Of a stretch of DNA of 64,000 nucleotides, positions 10,678-22,959 are shown piece by piece. Every line of letters begins with the position of its first letter. Within the stretch, counting starts at the first letter, position 1. Origin of the DNA: Euborellia annulipes (lineage: Eukaryota; Arthropoda; Insecta; Dermaptera; Anisolabididae); NCBI GenBank assembly GCA_023213315.1, contig JAKCPI010006194.1, positions 81,339 through 145,338 on the forward strand. Reading direction: 5' to 3'. Position numbers and translations under genes: made by a program. The notes below the pieces were generated by a model. It searched no databases, was not told the origin of the DNA, and saw nothing but the letters and a program-made list of their open reading frames with translations.

Positions 10678-11110
10678 TGAGGAGGCGATTAGCCGAGGGG
10701 ATAAAGCAGTTAAGCTTATAATCCTGAGTTGAATACAACTCGAGTTCAAATCCATCTCATGGCAATAAATTATCCAACTCTATTTGAGATGCCTTCTCCT
10801 GAGGAAGGAAACGGGAACCCACTGTTGTCCTCCGGGATGCCCGTTGTAGTCGCTGATAGATGGCCGTTGGTGAGGGAAGGAGTTTTGGGTATTCAAAAGA
10901 GACTGATTGTTATAATTTGGGTTTTATTCGAGATGTAATATTGTACAGCGACGGGTCCCAGAGTTGCGAGTGACGAGCTCCAGGATTACGGTAAACGGCC
11001 CGGCCTCAGGGTCGTCGATTCGTATTTATGCGAGACCAAAATCCATGCGTCAGCGAAAGAGTTAGGTCGGACGTGTTTTCCATTCGAATGTATGAATTTG
11101 CAATTTTACT
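10678..11110 (+). mobile_element. SINE with tRNA-Leu/Ser-like head and GC-rich body
   Basis: The head shows A box TTAGCCGAGGGGATAAAGC, a variable-arm-like hairpin (GAGTTGAATACAACTC) and B box GAGTTCAAATCC, the layout of a long-variable-arm tRNA. A body with GAGGAAGGAAACGGGAACCC and other GC-rich segments follows, far above local GC. There is no coding frame and the acceptor stem does not close, so this is a SINE rather than a tRNA gene. Only one copy is in the window. Confidence 0.55.
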
Positions 11111-11429
11111 TTATTTAATTTAGCTGAATAGACCAAAAATATAATTTCTAAATTAAACAATTTTGCTCAGGCTCTTTCGGGATTTTTGACCTTTGGTCTC
11201 GCGGCCCCATAACTCCACCTCAGTATCATTCCCATGAGAGTTACTCTTCAGAGTAACCACAACGTGTCAAGGCTGATACTAAGGACTGAGAATAATAATA
11301 TATATATATACAGTATATCTCTTGAAATATATTTCCTAAGAAAATCTTAAATGAATTTAAAATAGCCAATTTCTACTTTCTAGTTGATTTATATTCAATT
11401 TTAATTACCTTATTACAAATTTTTACTTT

Positions 11430-11860
11430 CTCTTACCTATGTATATATGTAATATATATATAGAGAGAAAGTATTGGATTCATGTCAAAAATTCGATGTC
11501 GAGATTTTGATGGATCTTCACGTTTTGAGGTCCCCTGAATCCAAAAAAGTGGTTTTCGCGACATGGTCTGGGGTTGTGTGTGTGTTCAATTTTAAGCATG
11601 AAGGAATTGAGCTACGAGGTTGAAATTTTATATTTAAATTAAACACCCCCGGGACCGGAAAAATAAGCTTTTAATCAAAATCGGCCAAAGAGTACTAGTA
11701 CTTTACTGATGTACTTTTTCAGTTTTTTTCGATTTTCTCAAAATTTGCTCCAACGATTTTTTTTTAATTCAAAAATCAATTATTTTTTAGATGCTCTTTA
11801 AAATGTATATTCTCATTTTGTAGTGTGCTGTGCGCCATCACACCAGATTTTTAAATTTCG
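11430..11860 (+). repeat. TCTGGTGTGA-hairpin repeat family, copy A
   Basis: Starts with a self-complementary end (TACTTTCTCTTACC ... GAGAGAAAGTA around TA-rich DNA), then a GT-rich stretch and the conserved AGTACTAGTACTTTACTGA block, and ends in part of the TCTGGTGTGA hairpin. Related copies: 26990-27352, 49715-50190, 52638-53322, 55600-55735 and 61622-62190. No ORF. Class unknown; see findings. Confidence 0.6.
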
Positions 11861-11899
11861 TCTATATTCACACTAGTGTTCAATTAATTCTATAATTCT

Positions 11900-12990
11900 C
11901 CACTAGATGCCATTAATAGCTTTTAAAATATTTATTTTCTAATATTTTTTAAAATAAAAACAAAATTAATTAAAATATATAAAAAAAGAAATCTTAAATA
12001 TTTTTATTTTCTATGTTTTTATTTGTTAATTCATTTATATATTAGTTTTATCTTGTAGAAATTTTTTTGTTGATATAAAAGCAGTGTGCATTGGTGGTAG
12101 TGATATTTAAGCTACATAGGTATATTAAGGTTAAAATGGGAAATTTTAGATCGTGCCTTAAACTAATGAGTAAGGAAAATATATGAGCCTTGGTGACGCT
12201 TGGCTTCTAAACTAATACTCAGGATCAATCATTTGTTCCTGATAAAATTTTTGTAAAGGTACAGGTCGTCCTAATGGCAGTTGGTTTGCCTACTTTGCAA
12301 ATCAACTCGAGTGAAGCGATCTACCTTTCTAATAAAACAAACATTGGTATTTTTAAGATAAAAAGGGAAAAAATTTAAGATTCCAAATTAAAATTAAATT
12401 TTGTATTAATTACCCTCTACGGAAAAATTAATTAATGTGGACCCTCTCCGAAATTCCCAATATAGGGGGAAAAAATCCATGAATTTTATTTCCTTTAAAG
12501 GGGCTCAAAGTGGCGTCATTGGCCAACCTCCCTTAGGGGGGGGAGCAAATCCCCCTTCCTAAAATTTACTTACAAATAGGTATCTCAAATTTGGCCAAAA
12601 GATATTTAATTTAATATTTATTAATTTAAATAACCGACAAAAGGGTGTGCCGCCGAGAGTTGAACCACGGATCCACCGATTTGTACTCAGTATACCCTAA
12701 TTATTAATTTAATTAATTTTGTACTGTTTATATACCCGTAGATACATTTTGAAATATTTTATTTAGAATAATATAAAATTTAAAAAAGATCAGAGCCCTT
12801 GGTTGGAGGGGGGCAAATGCGTTTCCACTCTAATGGCCTCTGAAATTAATAAAAAAAAAAAAAAGTTAAATTTAATTGTTACTATAATATATTTTTTATT
12901 TTTAAAATAAAAAAAAAAAAAAAATAAAATGATTTCATAGTGTTTTAATAATGAGTCGTTTATTTAAATTTTAGATTTAATCTTCTGACC
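11900..12990. other. Gene-free AT-rich stretch
   Basis: Long A/T runs (12850-12930) and degraded repeat pieces; nothing coding is seen. Confidence 0.55.
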
Positions 12991-12994
12991 AATC

Positions 12995-13208
12995 AGCGAA
13001 GGCGTTTGTCGATCGAAGCGCCATCTGCGACACCATTATTGTTAGTTGCAACATTCATTAGTTCAACAAGTGTGAATATGATCTATTTTAATTTTGTGTG
13101 TGATAATTAAAAAGTTTATATTTAATATGTGAAAATAAAGTGTTCAACAATTTCGTTCTTCTAGTTCTCCAAGAAAAGGAGTTTGAACTTCACCAAAAAA
13201 GAAGGAAA
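12995..13208 (+). promoter_or_regulatory. Possible promoter and 5' leader exon
   Basis: A locally GC-richer segment with GCGCCATCTGCG is followed by about 170 bp ending in a good donor, AAAT|GTAAGA (donor GT at about 13209). A similar GGCGCCAT motif sits at 59400, before another leader-like segment. No coding exon can be attached. Speculative. Confidence 0.2.
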
Positions 13209-13418
13209 TGTAAGACAACTTTTATAATTTTTATTTTCTATTGAATTTCTAACCAAGTGAATTGAAGGCAAGACGCTGAGACGATTATTATTTGATACTA
13301 GTTACAAAATTATTTTAACTAAAACATGGGCGTATCCAGCTTAATATGGAAGGAGAGGCAACTTTTATAATATCCTTTTAATTATTTTATTAAATTAAAT
13401 TTCATTAACTGGATATAG

Positions 13419-13596
13419 GCCCTCGGGCCTTGATGTAGTGGGTAGTGTGCTGGCTTATACCAAGGGTCGCGGGTTCGCATCCCGTCTCATGCGACAATTT
13501 ATTTCAATTGGATTGGCTATTAATCCAGGTGAAATAAACAGCGACGGTCTAAATGGCCTTCGGTGCAGAAAGACTTTAAATCAAATAATAAAAAAA
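13419..13596 (+). mobile_element. tRNA-derived SINE, family 2
   Basis: Head GCCCTCGGGCCTTGATGTAG with B box GGGTTCGCATCCC, then a body ending GGCCTTCGGTGCAGAAAGAC and an A-rich tail. Similar bodies (GGCC..-GATGCCGAAAAAGACCTT) occur at 41430-41540, 48970-49045, 55775-55978 and 59020-59174. The tRNA-like promoter boxes and A-tail define it as a SINE. Confidence 0.65.
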
Positions 13597-13626
13597 CCCC
13601 CCCCGGGGGGGGGGGGGGGGGGGGGG

Positions 13627-13859
13627 CTACCTCCTATACCAAACGTCGCGGGTTCGGACCCAGGCAGTCCGAAGATTTTATTTAAGCCATTTGGATACCA
13701 GATGGCTTAAATAGAAATGCCTGAACCTACAAATTATATATTACTTACAACGGTTATCGTCAAAATCTTAAATGGCCTAAGTTGCCGAAAAGACTGTGTG
13801 AATGTGAGTGTGAATGAGAAAAAAGTGTGAATGTTTAAAAAAAAAAAAAAAAAAAAAAA
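13627..13859 (+). mobile_element. tRNA-derived SINE, family 1, 5'-truncated
   Basis: Contains B box GCGGGTTCGGACCC, the family-1 body (TTTAAGCCATTTGGATACCA, CTAAGTTGCCGAAAAGACTG), a GTGTGAATGTG stretch and a 20-base A tail. It directly follows a family-2 SINE, separated only by a C-run and a G-run of unusual length. Confidence 0.75.
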
Positions 13860-13989
13860 CTGGACATAGGGGATGACGTCACTCGTAGTTTTTATCTTCT
13901 CGTAGATGGCATGAATTTTACAGTTTTTATTTTTATTTCAAGCTTGGGGGGGGGGCAGTAGCACTCCCCTGGATACCCCCATGAACTAA

Positions 13990-14930
13990 AACAATGTAAG
14001 GTCACCCAGGGTTCGGGGACCCTTAGGGTGAGAGAAAGGTTTTATTGTTGAGTACAACTGCTCCGCCCCCACTCTGTACCCCTATTAGCTTTGCCAATAC
14101 CTCAGCTGAGTACTCCCTAATTAATAAATTAATTATTTAACTATATTTTTATATTCCTATTGAATGAACCAAAAAATTTATAAAATAAAAAGTTTATTTT
14201 CTTATCAAAAAAATGTACATCTTATTACTTATTCTTTTTCAAAGTATTTATCATATACTGGCTATATATATCTTAAACAAAAATAGTATACTTAAAAATT
14301 ATTTATAAAAAAAAATACAATTTTATCTCTAAAATTATTATTAAACTAATTACTTTTTTTTGTCCTTTTTCTTAATTAAAGATATAAAAAATGTTAATTC
14401 TAATTAAACTAAAAATTTTGTCTTTTTTTTTTGATGAATCCAAGGAAGCGCTATGATTATGAAGGGCTGTAGTGAAAAATGATAAAAAATAGTTCTTAAA
14501 TTTACTAAAAATTTGTACATAGAAAAAATATAATTTTTCAAAAAAAAAAAAAGTAATGATAAATTAAGTTATAATACATTTTTTAAATTTCAACCAACAA
14601 ATTTTATTTAAACTAACTTATTTTAAAAGCATCTAATGTCTAAATTGAAATAATCATTGGTCACTTATTCAAAAAGAAAATAATCCCATAGAAAGTTAGT
14701 TACTAGTATGTTAGATGAATCAAATTCTAAACAGACATTATTTTTCAAAATTGCGTTGACACAGATCTTCTATAAATCGGAATTTTTTTAATGCAGTATC
14801 GTTTAATAAAAAAAAGACATGTTTTTTAGCTAGTTGAGTAAGAAATTTTCCTATTGGCCTTCTTTGAGGTGAAATGATCATCTTTGTATCCATGATTTTT
14901 GTTTAAGGGGTGGAAATTCCCTTTTTAATT
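13990..14930. other. AT-rich stretch without recognisable genes
   Basis: Low-complexity AT-rich sequence; no open frame of note and no repeat boundary visible. Confidence 0.55.
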
Positions 14931-14934
14931 GTAA

Positions 14935-15312
14935 GGAAGGTAGATACGCAGTCAGGAGAATAAAAAATTATTTAAATTCTTTTGGTCGACGTTTCGGACG
15001 CCAATCGCGTCCTTCTTCGCGACCAAAGGTTGTTAAGCAATACATATAGATGTTATGGTGTAATGTATAGAATATTTATATACTATTATAAGAGGTTTGT
15101 GTACGAGAAGTATATAGAATATCCTGTATATTATACCATAACATCTATGTGTATTGCTTAACAACCTTTGGTTCCGAAGAAGCTTGTGATTGGCGTCCGA
15201 AAGGTCAAAATAAGGTCTTCGGACCTTATGCACCCATTCCAAAAAAAAAAAAAAAAAAAAGAATTTAAATAATTTTTTATTCTCCTGGCTGCGCATCCAT
15301 CTTCCTTACGAT
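14935..15312. mobile_element. Penelope-like inverted-arm element
   Basis: GTAAGGAAGGTAGATACGC ... TTGTTAAGCAATACATATAG (left) is inverted on the right up to CATCCATCTTCCTTACG. TTTCGGACGCCAATCGCGTCC marks the degenerate hammerhead segment. A short A-rich insertion (about 15208-15260) interrupts the right arm. Same family as 4768-5236. Confidence 0.6.
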
Positions 15313-15349
15313 TAATATATAACATCCATATAATCCATCCATCCATATA

Positions 15350-15490
15350 ATCTTAGCTGAATTGTATCTGAAGAAGACCACAGAATGAGTGGCCGAAACG
15401 TTGTAATTTTTACAAATAAACCACAGTTAAACCAAAAATTAAATTCTTTTAGTAATGTTAACAACTGTGAAAGCCTAAACTCGATAATAT
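15350..15490 (+). mobile_element. Penelope-like long-terminal segment with hammerhead core, single copy
   Basis: CTGAAGA (15368-15374), helix II strands GACCAC and GTGGCC, GAAA (15395-15398) and CGTTG form a hammerhead-like core. The same 140-bp unit recurs at 16738-16933, 17150-17398 and 29380-29605. Confidence 0.6.
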
Positions 15491-15621
15491 AACATCCATT
15501 TTACACTTTTACTTATAATCCCCTTTTTTCTATGTTACTTTTGCTATATTTTCTTTGCTATGCTTTGAAATTTGGGTTTTGACATTAATGAGCAAGTCTT
15601 ACTGGACTGACTTAAAGTATG

Positions 15622-15890
15622 CCAGTTTATTTCGTTTATTAGGCACTTCAAGCCGACGTTTCGGTCAGATATACGACAGGGCTGAAGTGTGTCAAATAAA
15701 CTCCTCAAAAGATCGAAAGGTGCAATTGAGTAAAAGAATTTCTGCCATTAAATAAGGATCAAAGGGCATGCGAGTCAAGGTTAGTCAATGCACCATTCGA
15801 TGTTTTGAGTTTTTTGTTGACACACTTCAGTCGTGAAGATAGTCGTATATCTAACCGAAATGTCGGCTTGAAGTCCCTAATAAACTAGCT
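15622..15890. mobile_element. Penelope-like inverted-arm element
   Basis: ACTTCAAGCCGACGTTTCGG near 15645 is inverted as CCGAAATGTCGGCTTGAAGT near 15855, and CAGGGCTGAAGTGTGTCAA pairs with TTGACACACTTCAGTCGTG. The core is degenerate (GTGAAGA, GAAA). Confidence 0.55.
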
Positions 15891-16559
15891 GTTTTTTTCA
15901 TCCCTTACTACCAGATCTACGCTATCCACCACACCCTAATGAAAACATGTCTTATCTCAATATACAACACTGTATTAAAAAACTTTTTCTTATATAAAAT
16001 TAAGATCAGTTTAATTCATAAATAATTTGAAATATAGCTTATTTATATAAAAATACAAAAAAAGTAGTTCTCAAATCATATCATTTTTTTTTCTTTGTTC
16101 CATTGTTGTTGTCCTGAATTTTAAGTGAGTGAGTAGAACTGTAGACGCACAGTGAATTTCAAACAGAGGTCAATTTTATCATTCCTTTAAAAAGTGTTTG
16201 AGTTTAAGAGTGCATCTACCTCTAAAGTTTTTTTATTACCTTATTCAGAATATGCAAAACAATTCGAGTTTATAAAAAAAAAAAATATGATATGATAAGC
16301 GCTTTTTATTTTTTAAGTTCTCAAGTAAATGTGAATAAACGATGATTACTTTGATTAATATTTTTCATTTCTCTTGGTGTTGCGAAAGTTTTATTATTTT
16401 TTTTTTTTCAAAGATTAATATTTATTAAAAATTGCAGACTTTTTCAATGCTGTATCTCAGAGGATCTTTGAGAAAGATAGAATACTCAAACCAAATTTAT
16501 TTTTGTCTGAAATTGTATTTATTCTCACATTACGATTGTTTTTTTTTTAAATATGAAGT

Positions 16560-17120
16560 TTTGGACATGCTAGCCCATTTGTTTATTAAGACCAAATGCA
16601 CACAGGAACATATACATTCTGCCGACAAAATATCTAGAACAAGTCAGAACGAATGTCGTGTTCAGTCTGTGGCTTGCCTATTTAATTTGTTAATGTGTGC
16701 GCGCCAGATAAAATATTTCTGTTTAATTACTAAAAGAATTTGATTTTCGGTTTAACTGTGGTTTGTTTGTAATAAAACCAACGTTTCGGCATTCTTCAGG
16801 TACAATTCAGTTAAGATTACAAAGGTTGTTACATCTTTGTAATCTTAACTGAATTATACCTGAAGAAGGCCACAGAATGAATGCCGAAACGTTGGTTTTA
16901 TTACAAATAAACCACAGTTAAACCGAAAGTCACATTTTTTTATTAATTAAACAGAAATATTTTATCTGACGCGCACACTTAAACAAATTAAATAGGCAAG
17001 CCACAGACTGAACACGACATTCGTTTAGAGACAACTTACTTGTTCCAGATATTTTATCGGTGTTCCTGTGTGCATTCGGTATTAATATACTAATGGGCAT
17101 GCATGCCCAGATATATTTTG
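16560..17120. mobile_element. Large palindromic Penelope-like element, arms about 270 bp
   Basis: Bases from 16560 to about 16815 are repeated in reverse complement from about 16830 to 17120; for example AATGTCGTGTTCAGTCTGTGG near 16651 pairs with GCCACAGACTGAACACGACA near 17000. The right half carries CTGAAGA (16860-16866), helix II GGCC..., and GAAA (16886-16889). Open frames in it have no known domain and differ between arms. Confidence 0.65.
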
Positions 17121-17149
17121 GATTTTTGGCTTTCATATTTGTTATCATT

Positions 17150-17398
17150 AATAAAAGAATTTGATTTTCGGTTTAACTGTTAAAATTACAACGTTTTGGC
17201 CACTCATTCTCTGGCCTTCTTCAGGTACAATTTAGCTAGGATTACAAAGGTTGTGTGACAATCTCATTTCAAATGAGTTTAAATGTAATCTTAGCTGAAT
17301 TGTACCTGAAGAAGACCACAAAATGAGTGGCCGAAACATTGTAATTTTTACAAATAAACCACACGTAAACCAAAAATCAAATTATTAATGATAACAAC
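17150..17398. mobile_element. Penelope-like inverted-arm element with hammerhead core
   Basis: Left arm ATTTTCGGTTTAACTG ... TTCTTCAGGTACAATTTAG and its inverted right arm. Core: CTGAAGA at 17306-17312, helix II GACCAC/GTGGCC, GAAA at 17333-17336. Confidence 0.65.
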
Positions 17399-17519
17399 GG
17401 TGAAAGCCTAAAGTCCAAAAATATTTATGTTTGAGACAAAATGTTTGAATGTCCCTGCGTGCGTTCGTCCTTACAATGTTAAGTATTCAATGCCAGAAGT
17501 CGGTTAATGTTAATGTACT

Positions 17520-18770
17520 AAGATCCTAGAGGTAGCACTACAAAAAAGCAAGTCTCTTTTATTATTAAAAAATTTTAATCTCTGAAAAATGAGTATTATT
17601 TTCTTATATTAAATTCTTTATTCACCAATAACATTTTTTTTTTTATATATTTACTAATCAAATAAATAGACTAAATTTAATCTTATCATCTAAATGCCCT
17701 GATATCTTACTTCTTCTATGAATAAATTAAAACTATTCTTATTATTAGACTCCCAGTTTTTTAAATAAATCTAAAAAAAAAAAAAATTAATTTGGTTGTT
17801 AGGATAATTAGGACTATGGTGTGTATTAAGAATAAAATGAAATTAAAATACAGCTTATTTTATTTTTCTCACTCCGGTGATGTGACTATTTTTACAGGCA
17901 TTTCGGTTTACAATCACTATAATACAATAATAAACAACAACAGAGCCCAATAATTATTTTTTTTATTTTATCAAAGATCTTCGCATTCCTGCTGTGTTAA
18001 TATAAAATGTGTTTTTATTTTCAAAATTTACAAAATCCTTTTTAGTTTGACATAACAATGCAAATGAAAAAAAAAAAACAATTAGAAATGTACGAGGACA
18101 AAAATTAGGAAATAAAATGGATAATACATGACTACAATTATAGGATTTGTTTCTGTGCACTTTAACAAACATACAGGGCCTCTACTGTCCTAATTCTCAA
18201 CATATTAGGAAAGTAATTTGCGTCAATCTTTGTATTAGAGTGATAATAATACCGAAAGGCTTAAAAAAAGTCATTAAAAGTTGTTACAAAAAAAAATGTT
18301 TTAATTTCATTACTATCAAAAAATTTTTTTTTAAATAAAAATTTATTGTACAAAATAATTAACCCTTTTTAGACTGTTTTTTTTTTTTTTTTTTTTTTTT
18401 TTATTTATTTATAAAATAAAACTTAAATTTGTCAGTTTCAAATGCATCCAATTTACCTTATTATTTTTAAAGAAATTAGATTTGGAGAAAGACACAAGCA
18501 AATTAATCAATTTATCTTATATTAAATTATTTCGAAAACATTTTCATTTTCAAATGTGATAAAACATAAAAAAACTAATCTAATCAATTTTACTTTGGTA
18601 TAAAAATAAAAATCTTATAAAACTAAAATATCGTATAGGAAAAATATATATATAATCTAACTTTATAAAAATGCCTTTCATATACTCTCAATTATCATAA
18701 ATTTTATTTTATTAGTAGATTAAGCTCATTCATTCCATCAACAAAATTCTTATTAAAAAATCCTATTTAT

Positions 18771-18816
<46 letters not shown>

Positions 18817-19300
18817 TCAATGTTAATTTTGAAGCTAGTGTATTTAATTGGCTTGAGGAATGAGGTCATTTTCCAAAACCCAATTATATCGTTAATAAAT
18901 AAAAAATATTTTCAATTTAATTGTATAAAATTCATAAATTCTGATTAACTTTAGTTTATTGGGAAAAAATACAGCATTTCAAACTCAATGCTTTCTTTAA
19001 TCAATATAAAATCACATCATGAATGTGATTTGTACCTGAAGAAGGTAGAATTGATGGAGTGAAGCGTTGTATTTTTACCCAAAAAATTAACGTTATTTAA
19101 ACTATTTACAAAAATAAGCTGCTTTGAATAATCTGCTTGTTACTTTCTCCAAGATTGAACATATATTTTAATTTAATAATTTTTGTTATTATCTTCCGTT
19201 AGAATGTTTATTTCAAACTCAAAAATTGATTATAACCACGTTGTTTCTTGTTTAGTTAGTTATAAACTTTATAGTTTTCAAATGGAAGTAGCTATATAAC
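17520..19300. other. AT-rich gene-free stretch with microsatellite
   Basis: No gene is seen. A (TA)n array of roughly 35 bp is at about 18776-18812 and long homopolymers occur near 18380. A hammerhead-like CTGAAGA-GAAG unit is at about 19036. Confidence 0.6.
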
Positions 19301-20275
19301 TTGAAAGTAGTCTAAGGACAGGTATCTTCATCCATGGTCAAATAGTTAGCCTTTGGTTAAGCGAGTCTTATACTGAAGAAACCCCTTCAGTGCTAAATCT
19401 TATTATAAAATATATACCACATGAGGGACAATATTAAGTCCCATCCATGCGTTTTCTACTTGTGATTATTTCATTGTTTTTAAAAAAATATTGTATATTT
19501 GTTAATGAAAACACTCATGGTTTCTAGAAAATTTCCAATAAAGATTTTAATTTTTTTTTTATAAAAACAATGAAATAATCACAAGAAGAAAAACCATGGG
19601 TGGGACTTAACTTTGGCGCTCACTGTACGTTTATTTGTTTGTAAGTACAGCAGTTCTCGAAATAGGCTCTAACGATATTTTTTCAAATTTTAAATATATA
19701 ATATTTTGGTTACGAATATGAAATTGTGTTAGGTCTCGAGTTTTGTACTTTATTGCTGTACTTTTTTAGTTTTTTTTCCAATTTTCTTGAAATTTTATTT
19801 CTTCAAATTTTAAATATTTTCTATTTCCGGTATACAAAACAAACTATTTCAGGTCTCGTCTTTGGGAAATCACGAGTACTAGTACTTTACTGAAGTACCT
19901 TTTTAGTTTTTTCACTTTTTTCGAAATTCACTTTAAATATTTCTTTCAAAAATTAGATATTTTGTGGTTTACAAATCAAATTGCTCTAGTTATTGTCTTT
20001 GAGAAATTTCGAGTACTAGTACTTCTATTTTCCAATTTTATAAAAAAAAAAAAAAAATACGACCGAGCTCCAGCTCGGTCAACCAAGACCTTCATTTATT
20101 ATTTAAAGATGTAGAATCAAATAGAAATTACTTCTTTTATTAATAAAATGAGATGTGATATATTTTATAATAAGATTTAGTACTGAAGGGGTTTCTTCAT
20201 TTTATCCTTAAGTCTCTTAACCAAAGGCTAACTATTTGATCATGAATGAAGATACCTGCCCAAACTATACATGAA
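19300..20275. mobile_element. Inverted-arm element about 1 kb long with nested MITE
   Basis: The 100-bp segment at 19318-19415 (ACAGGTATCTTCATCCATGG ... AAACCCCTTCAGTGC) is inverted at 20165-20262. The MITE at 19418-19625 sits inside. The AGTACTAGTACTT blocks at 19880-20020 resemble the interior of the TCTGGTGTGA-hairpin family. Confidence 0.55.
19418..19625. mobile_element. CAGTGAGGGAC MITE, Tc1/mariner type
   Basis: Long inverted repeats (GGGACAATATTAAGTCCC, ATGCGTTTTCTACTTGTGAT) meet around a short centre; the right end is CACTG followed by TA. Copies: 34260-34469 (best), 41554-41755, 62222-62430. Confidence 0.6.
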
Positions 20276-21119
20276 GCAACCGACAGATTGTAAGCGAATG
20301 TAAAAAGAGAAAATAATAAATAAAAATTACTTAACTATTAGTGATATTATCATTTGGATGCTTTAGAAACTTTTTGATTAAGATTATTTTATAAATAAAA
20401 TAATTTTTTTTTTTTGCCATTTCCATATTTTTACACCTTTTACACCCCCTCCTTCATATTAAACATATAAAAAAAAAGTTAGAATAAAAGGTTATTAGTA
20501 AATGCTAAATTATTTTTTACTAATAAAACTTTTTTAAAAGGGAAATTAACATCCTTCTGTTTATTATAACCAGGCTAAAAAGAAAAGGGAAACAGGGTGT
20601 TCTTTTTAAAAGAACTAATTAGGGAATAACTACTATTACTAATTTATTTTTATGAATCGTTTGATTCAAATAGAAACAACTTAAATATTGGAAAAAATAC
20701 ACCAAAAAAATTGTTATTTTATTATATGATGTTTCAATATTTTTACTATTGAACAAATTTCATTTAAGTTCTTTTCATAAAAAGTTGGACATATTATATA
20801 TATATTTTTTTTTTAAATTAAATTAAAATATGATAAAATGACAGAATGACAAAAAAAATCAGTAAATATAAAATAAAAATAAATTTTTACATCATCAATA
20901 TCTTTTGTTTTTATATATACGTATATATAAATAATAAAAATTTGTATGATAGATCGCTGGATCAAACAACTAATAAATTTCGACTTAAAATAGAAATGAT
21001 TAAAAAAAAGAGAAGTGACGCAAATGGAAATTCCCACCCTGTCTATTGTGATTATTAAATGCATTTTTTAGATGACAAAAACTAACCAAAGGTAAAAAAT
21101 ATTTTTATTAATGTGGTTT

Positions 21120-21475
21120 GTATTATTATTATTATGAAAGTTTTTAATTATAGACCACATTTTGTTATTAATTAATTATTAAAAATATAAATACTGTAGG
21201 TTTCGACTGCTTATTTTGCAGTCATTTTCAAGTACTGTGCACTTCGACTCAAATGAACTAACCTATAAGGGTCAACTGCGTCCATTTTGTATACATTGGC
21301 GTCAGCCTCTAAAATGCACTTAATGATCCCTTAGAGATTAGTCCACTTGTGTTGGAGCAAGTGTAAAATGCTTGAAAACGACTGCAGAATAAGCAGTAGA
21401 GTATTTATATTTTTAATAAATAATTAATAACAAAATGTGGTCTATAATTAAAAACCCCCATAATAATAGTAAAAA
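21120..21475. mobile_element. Inverted-repeat element, arms about 110 bp
   Basis: ATAGACCACATTTTGTTATT near 21160 pairs with AATAACAAAATGTGGTCTAT near 21428; GTTTCGACTGCTTATTTTGC pairs with GCAGAATAAGCAGT. The stem CGACTGC...GCAGTCG followed by GAAA resembles a decayed hammerhead core. Confidence 0.55.
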
Positions 21476-22959
21476 GTTTTTTCTTATTGTTCCAAGATAA
21501 ATAAAAATAGAAGTTCTAAATCAGTTTATTTAAGTCACTCGGCTATTTGCCATTTTGACTTTAGGGTTTACAATTGTATGGTATATTATTATATATATAT
21601 AGTACAGATGTCATCAGACAGACAATAAACTCTCTTGTTTCTGGGGCTACCTACCCCCTATTCAGCAGAGCTTGAAAAATTAAGTTTATTTTTTTTTTTT
21701 TAATCTACACCATCTATTTTCGTTGGCCAAGTTTTAATACAAACTAACTTAATAACTAATATAAATTCTAATATTTTATTTATTCTGTAATATATACGTG
21801 TATATATTCTATTATACCAGTTTATTATTGTATACATGAAAATAATAAAGTTGTTTGATCCAAAAACGATCATAAATTATATATTTTAGAGCAATGAAAG
21901 GAAAAAATAATTTCTGGATATGTAATGGACGAGTAGTTTGAACCATTATATAAATATAAATTAGAGCTTATAGAGCTCTTTTGTTTTTATTATTTTTTAA
22001 AAATATTTTATTATCTGAATGACTGTTTGGGGAAAATAAAAATTCCTATTCTTTTTCAAAATTTAAAAAAATACATTGAAATTTTGTTAAAAATAAAAAA
22101 AAAAGTATTTTTTTTTTATAAAATCAAATTATTTTTAAGTTTAATTTATTAAAATTATTTTTATATATACACTTTTTTTTATGTATATTCGAATTAACTT
22201 CAGATTATATAGTATATAAATTTGATAGATGAATAAATTGGAAAGGTTACATATAATTTTGTTGGTCAATATGTGAATCAGCTTTGTTTTTCTTGTAATT
22301 GGAAAATTTATATATATTAAAAAACAATCGGGCATGTTCATTCATCATTAGATCTTTTCATGATTCTGAGAAAATCCATGTTTATTTAATATATATATAT
22401 ATATCATTAATCTAAGCGTTCAATTGGACGGACCACAATACATTATATATTCCTATGGTCTATCGCACATTAAAGCTCAATAGTTTATAGCAATATATAT
22501 TTAATTTTTCCATACACCTCGGTCCGTCCTAAAGTTCGCCTAGCATACTTTTAATTAAAAAAAATGTTTAGAGGGAAGGAGAAAAGCGGTTCATTTATCG
22601 AAAAATTTTAATCAATATAAGAAATTTCACGATTTTGAAAAAAAAAAATTTCTTCATATTTATGTATAATATATTTATTATTTTTTTTTTTTACTCGTAG
22701 AAATAATTGTTTTAAAATATAAAAAGTGAATATAATTTTGGTTTGATGATTAAAAAATAACATATTTCTTTTTTTTTTTATTTGGATAAATAATTGGATT
22801 TTTATTAAATTAAGAGGAAAAAATTCTTAATTAAATGCACAGATCAGTTTTGACAATTAAAAAATGAACTTGGATTGAATACAATAACAACTCTAGGGAA
22901 GAGAGTGAGGTGAAAGCAAAGGAGAGAGATAGATATAGATAGAGAGAGAACGTAAACGG

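Noticed and set aside
10678..10770. tRNA-Leu/Ser gene
   Set aside because: A and B boxes are present, but the acceptor ends do not pair and the sequence runs into a longer repeat body, so it is a SINE head.
16432..17148. 103- and 72-codon ORFs sharing SLNECRVQSVACLFNL
   Set aside because: They are the two arms of one palindromic element read in opposite directions; no domain and not intact in both.
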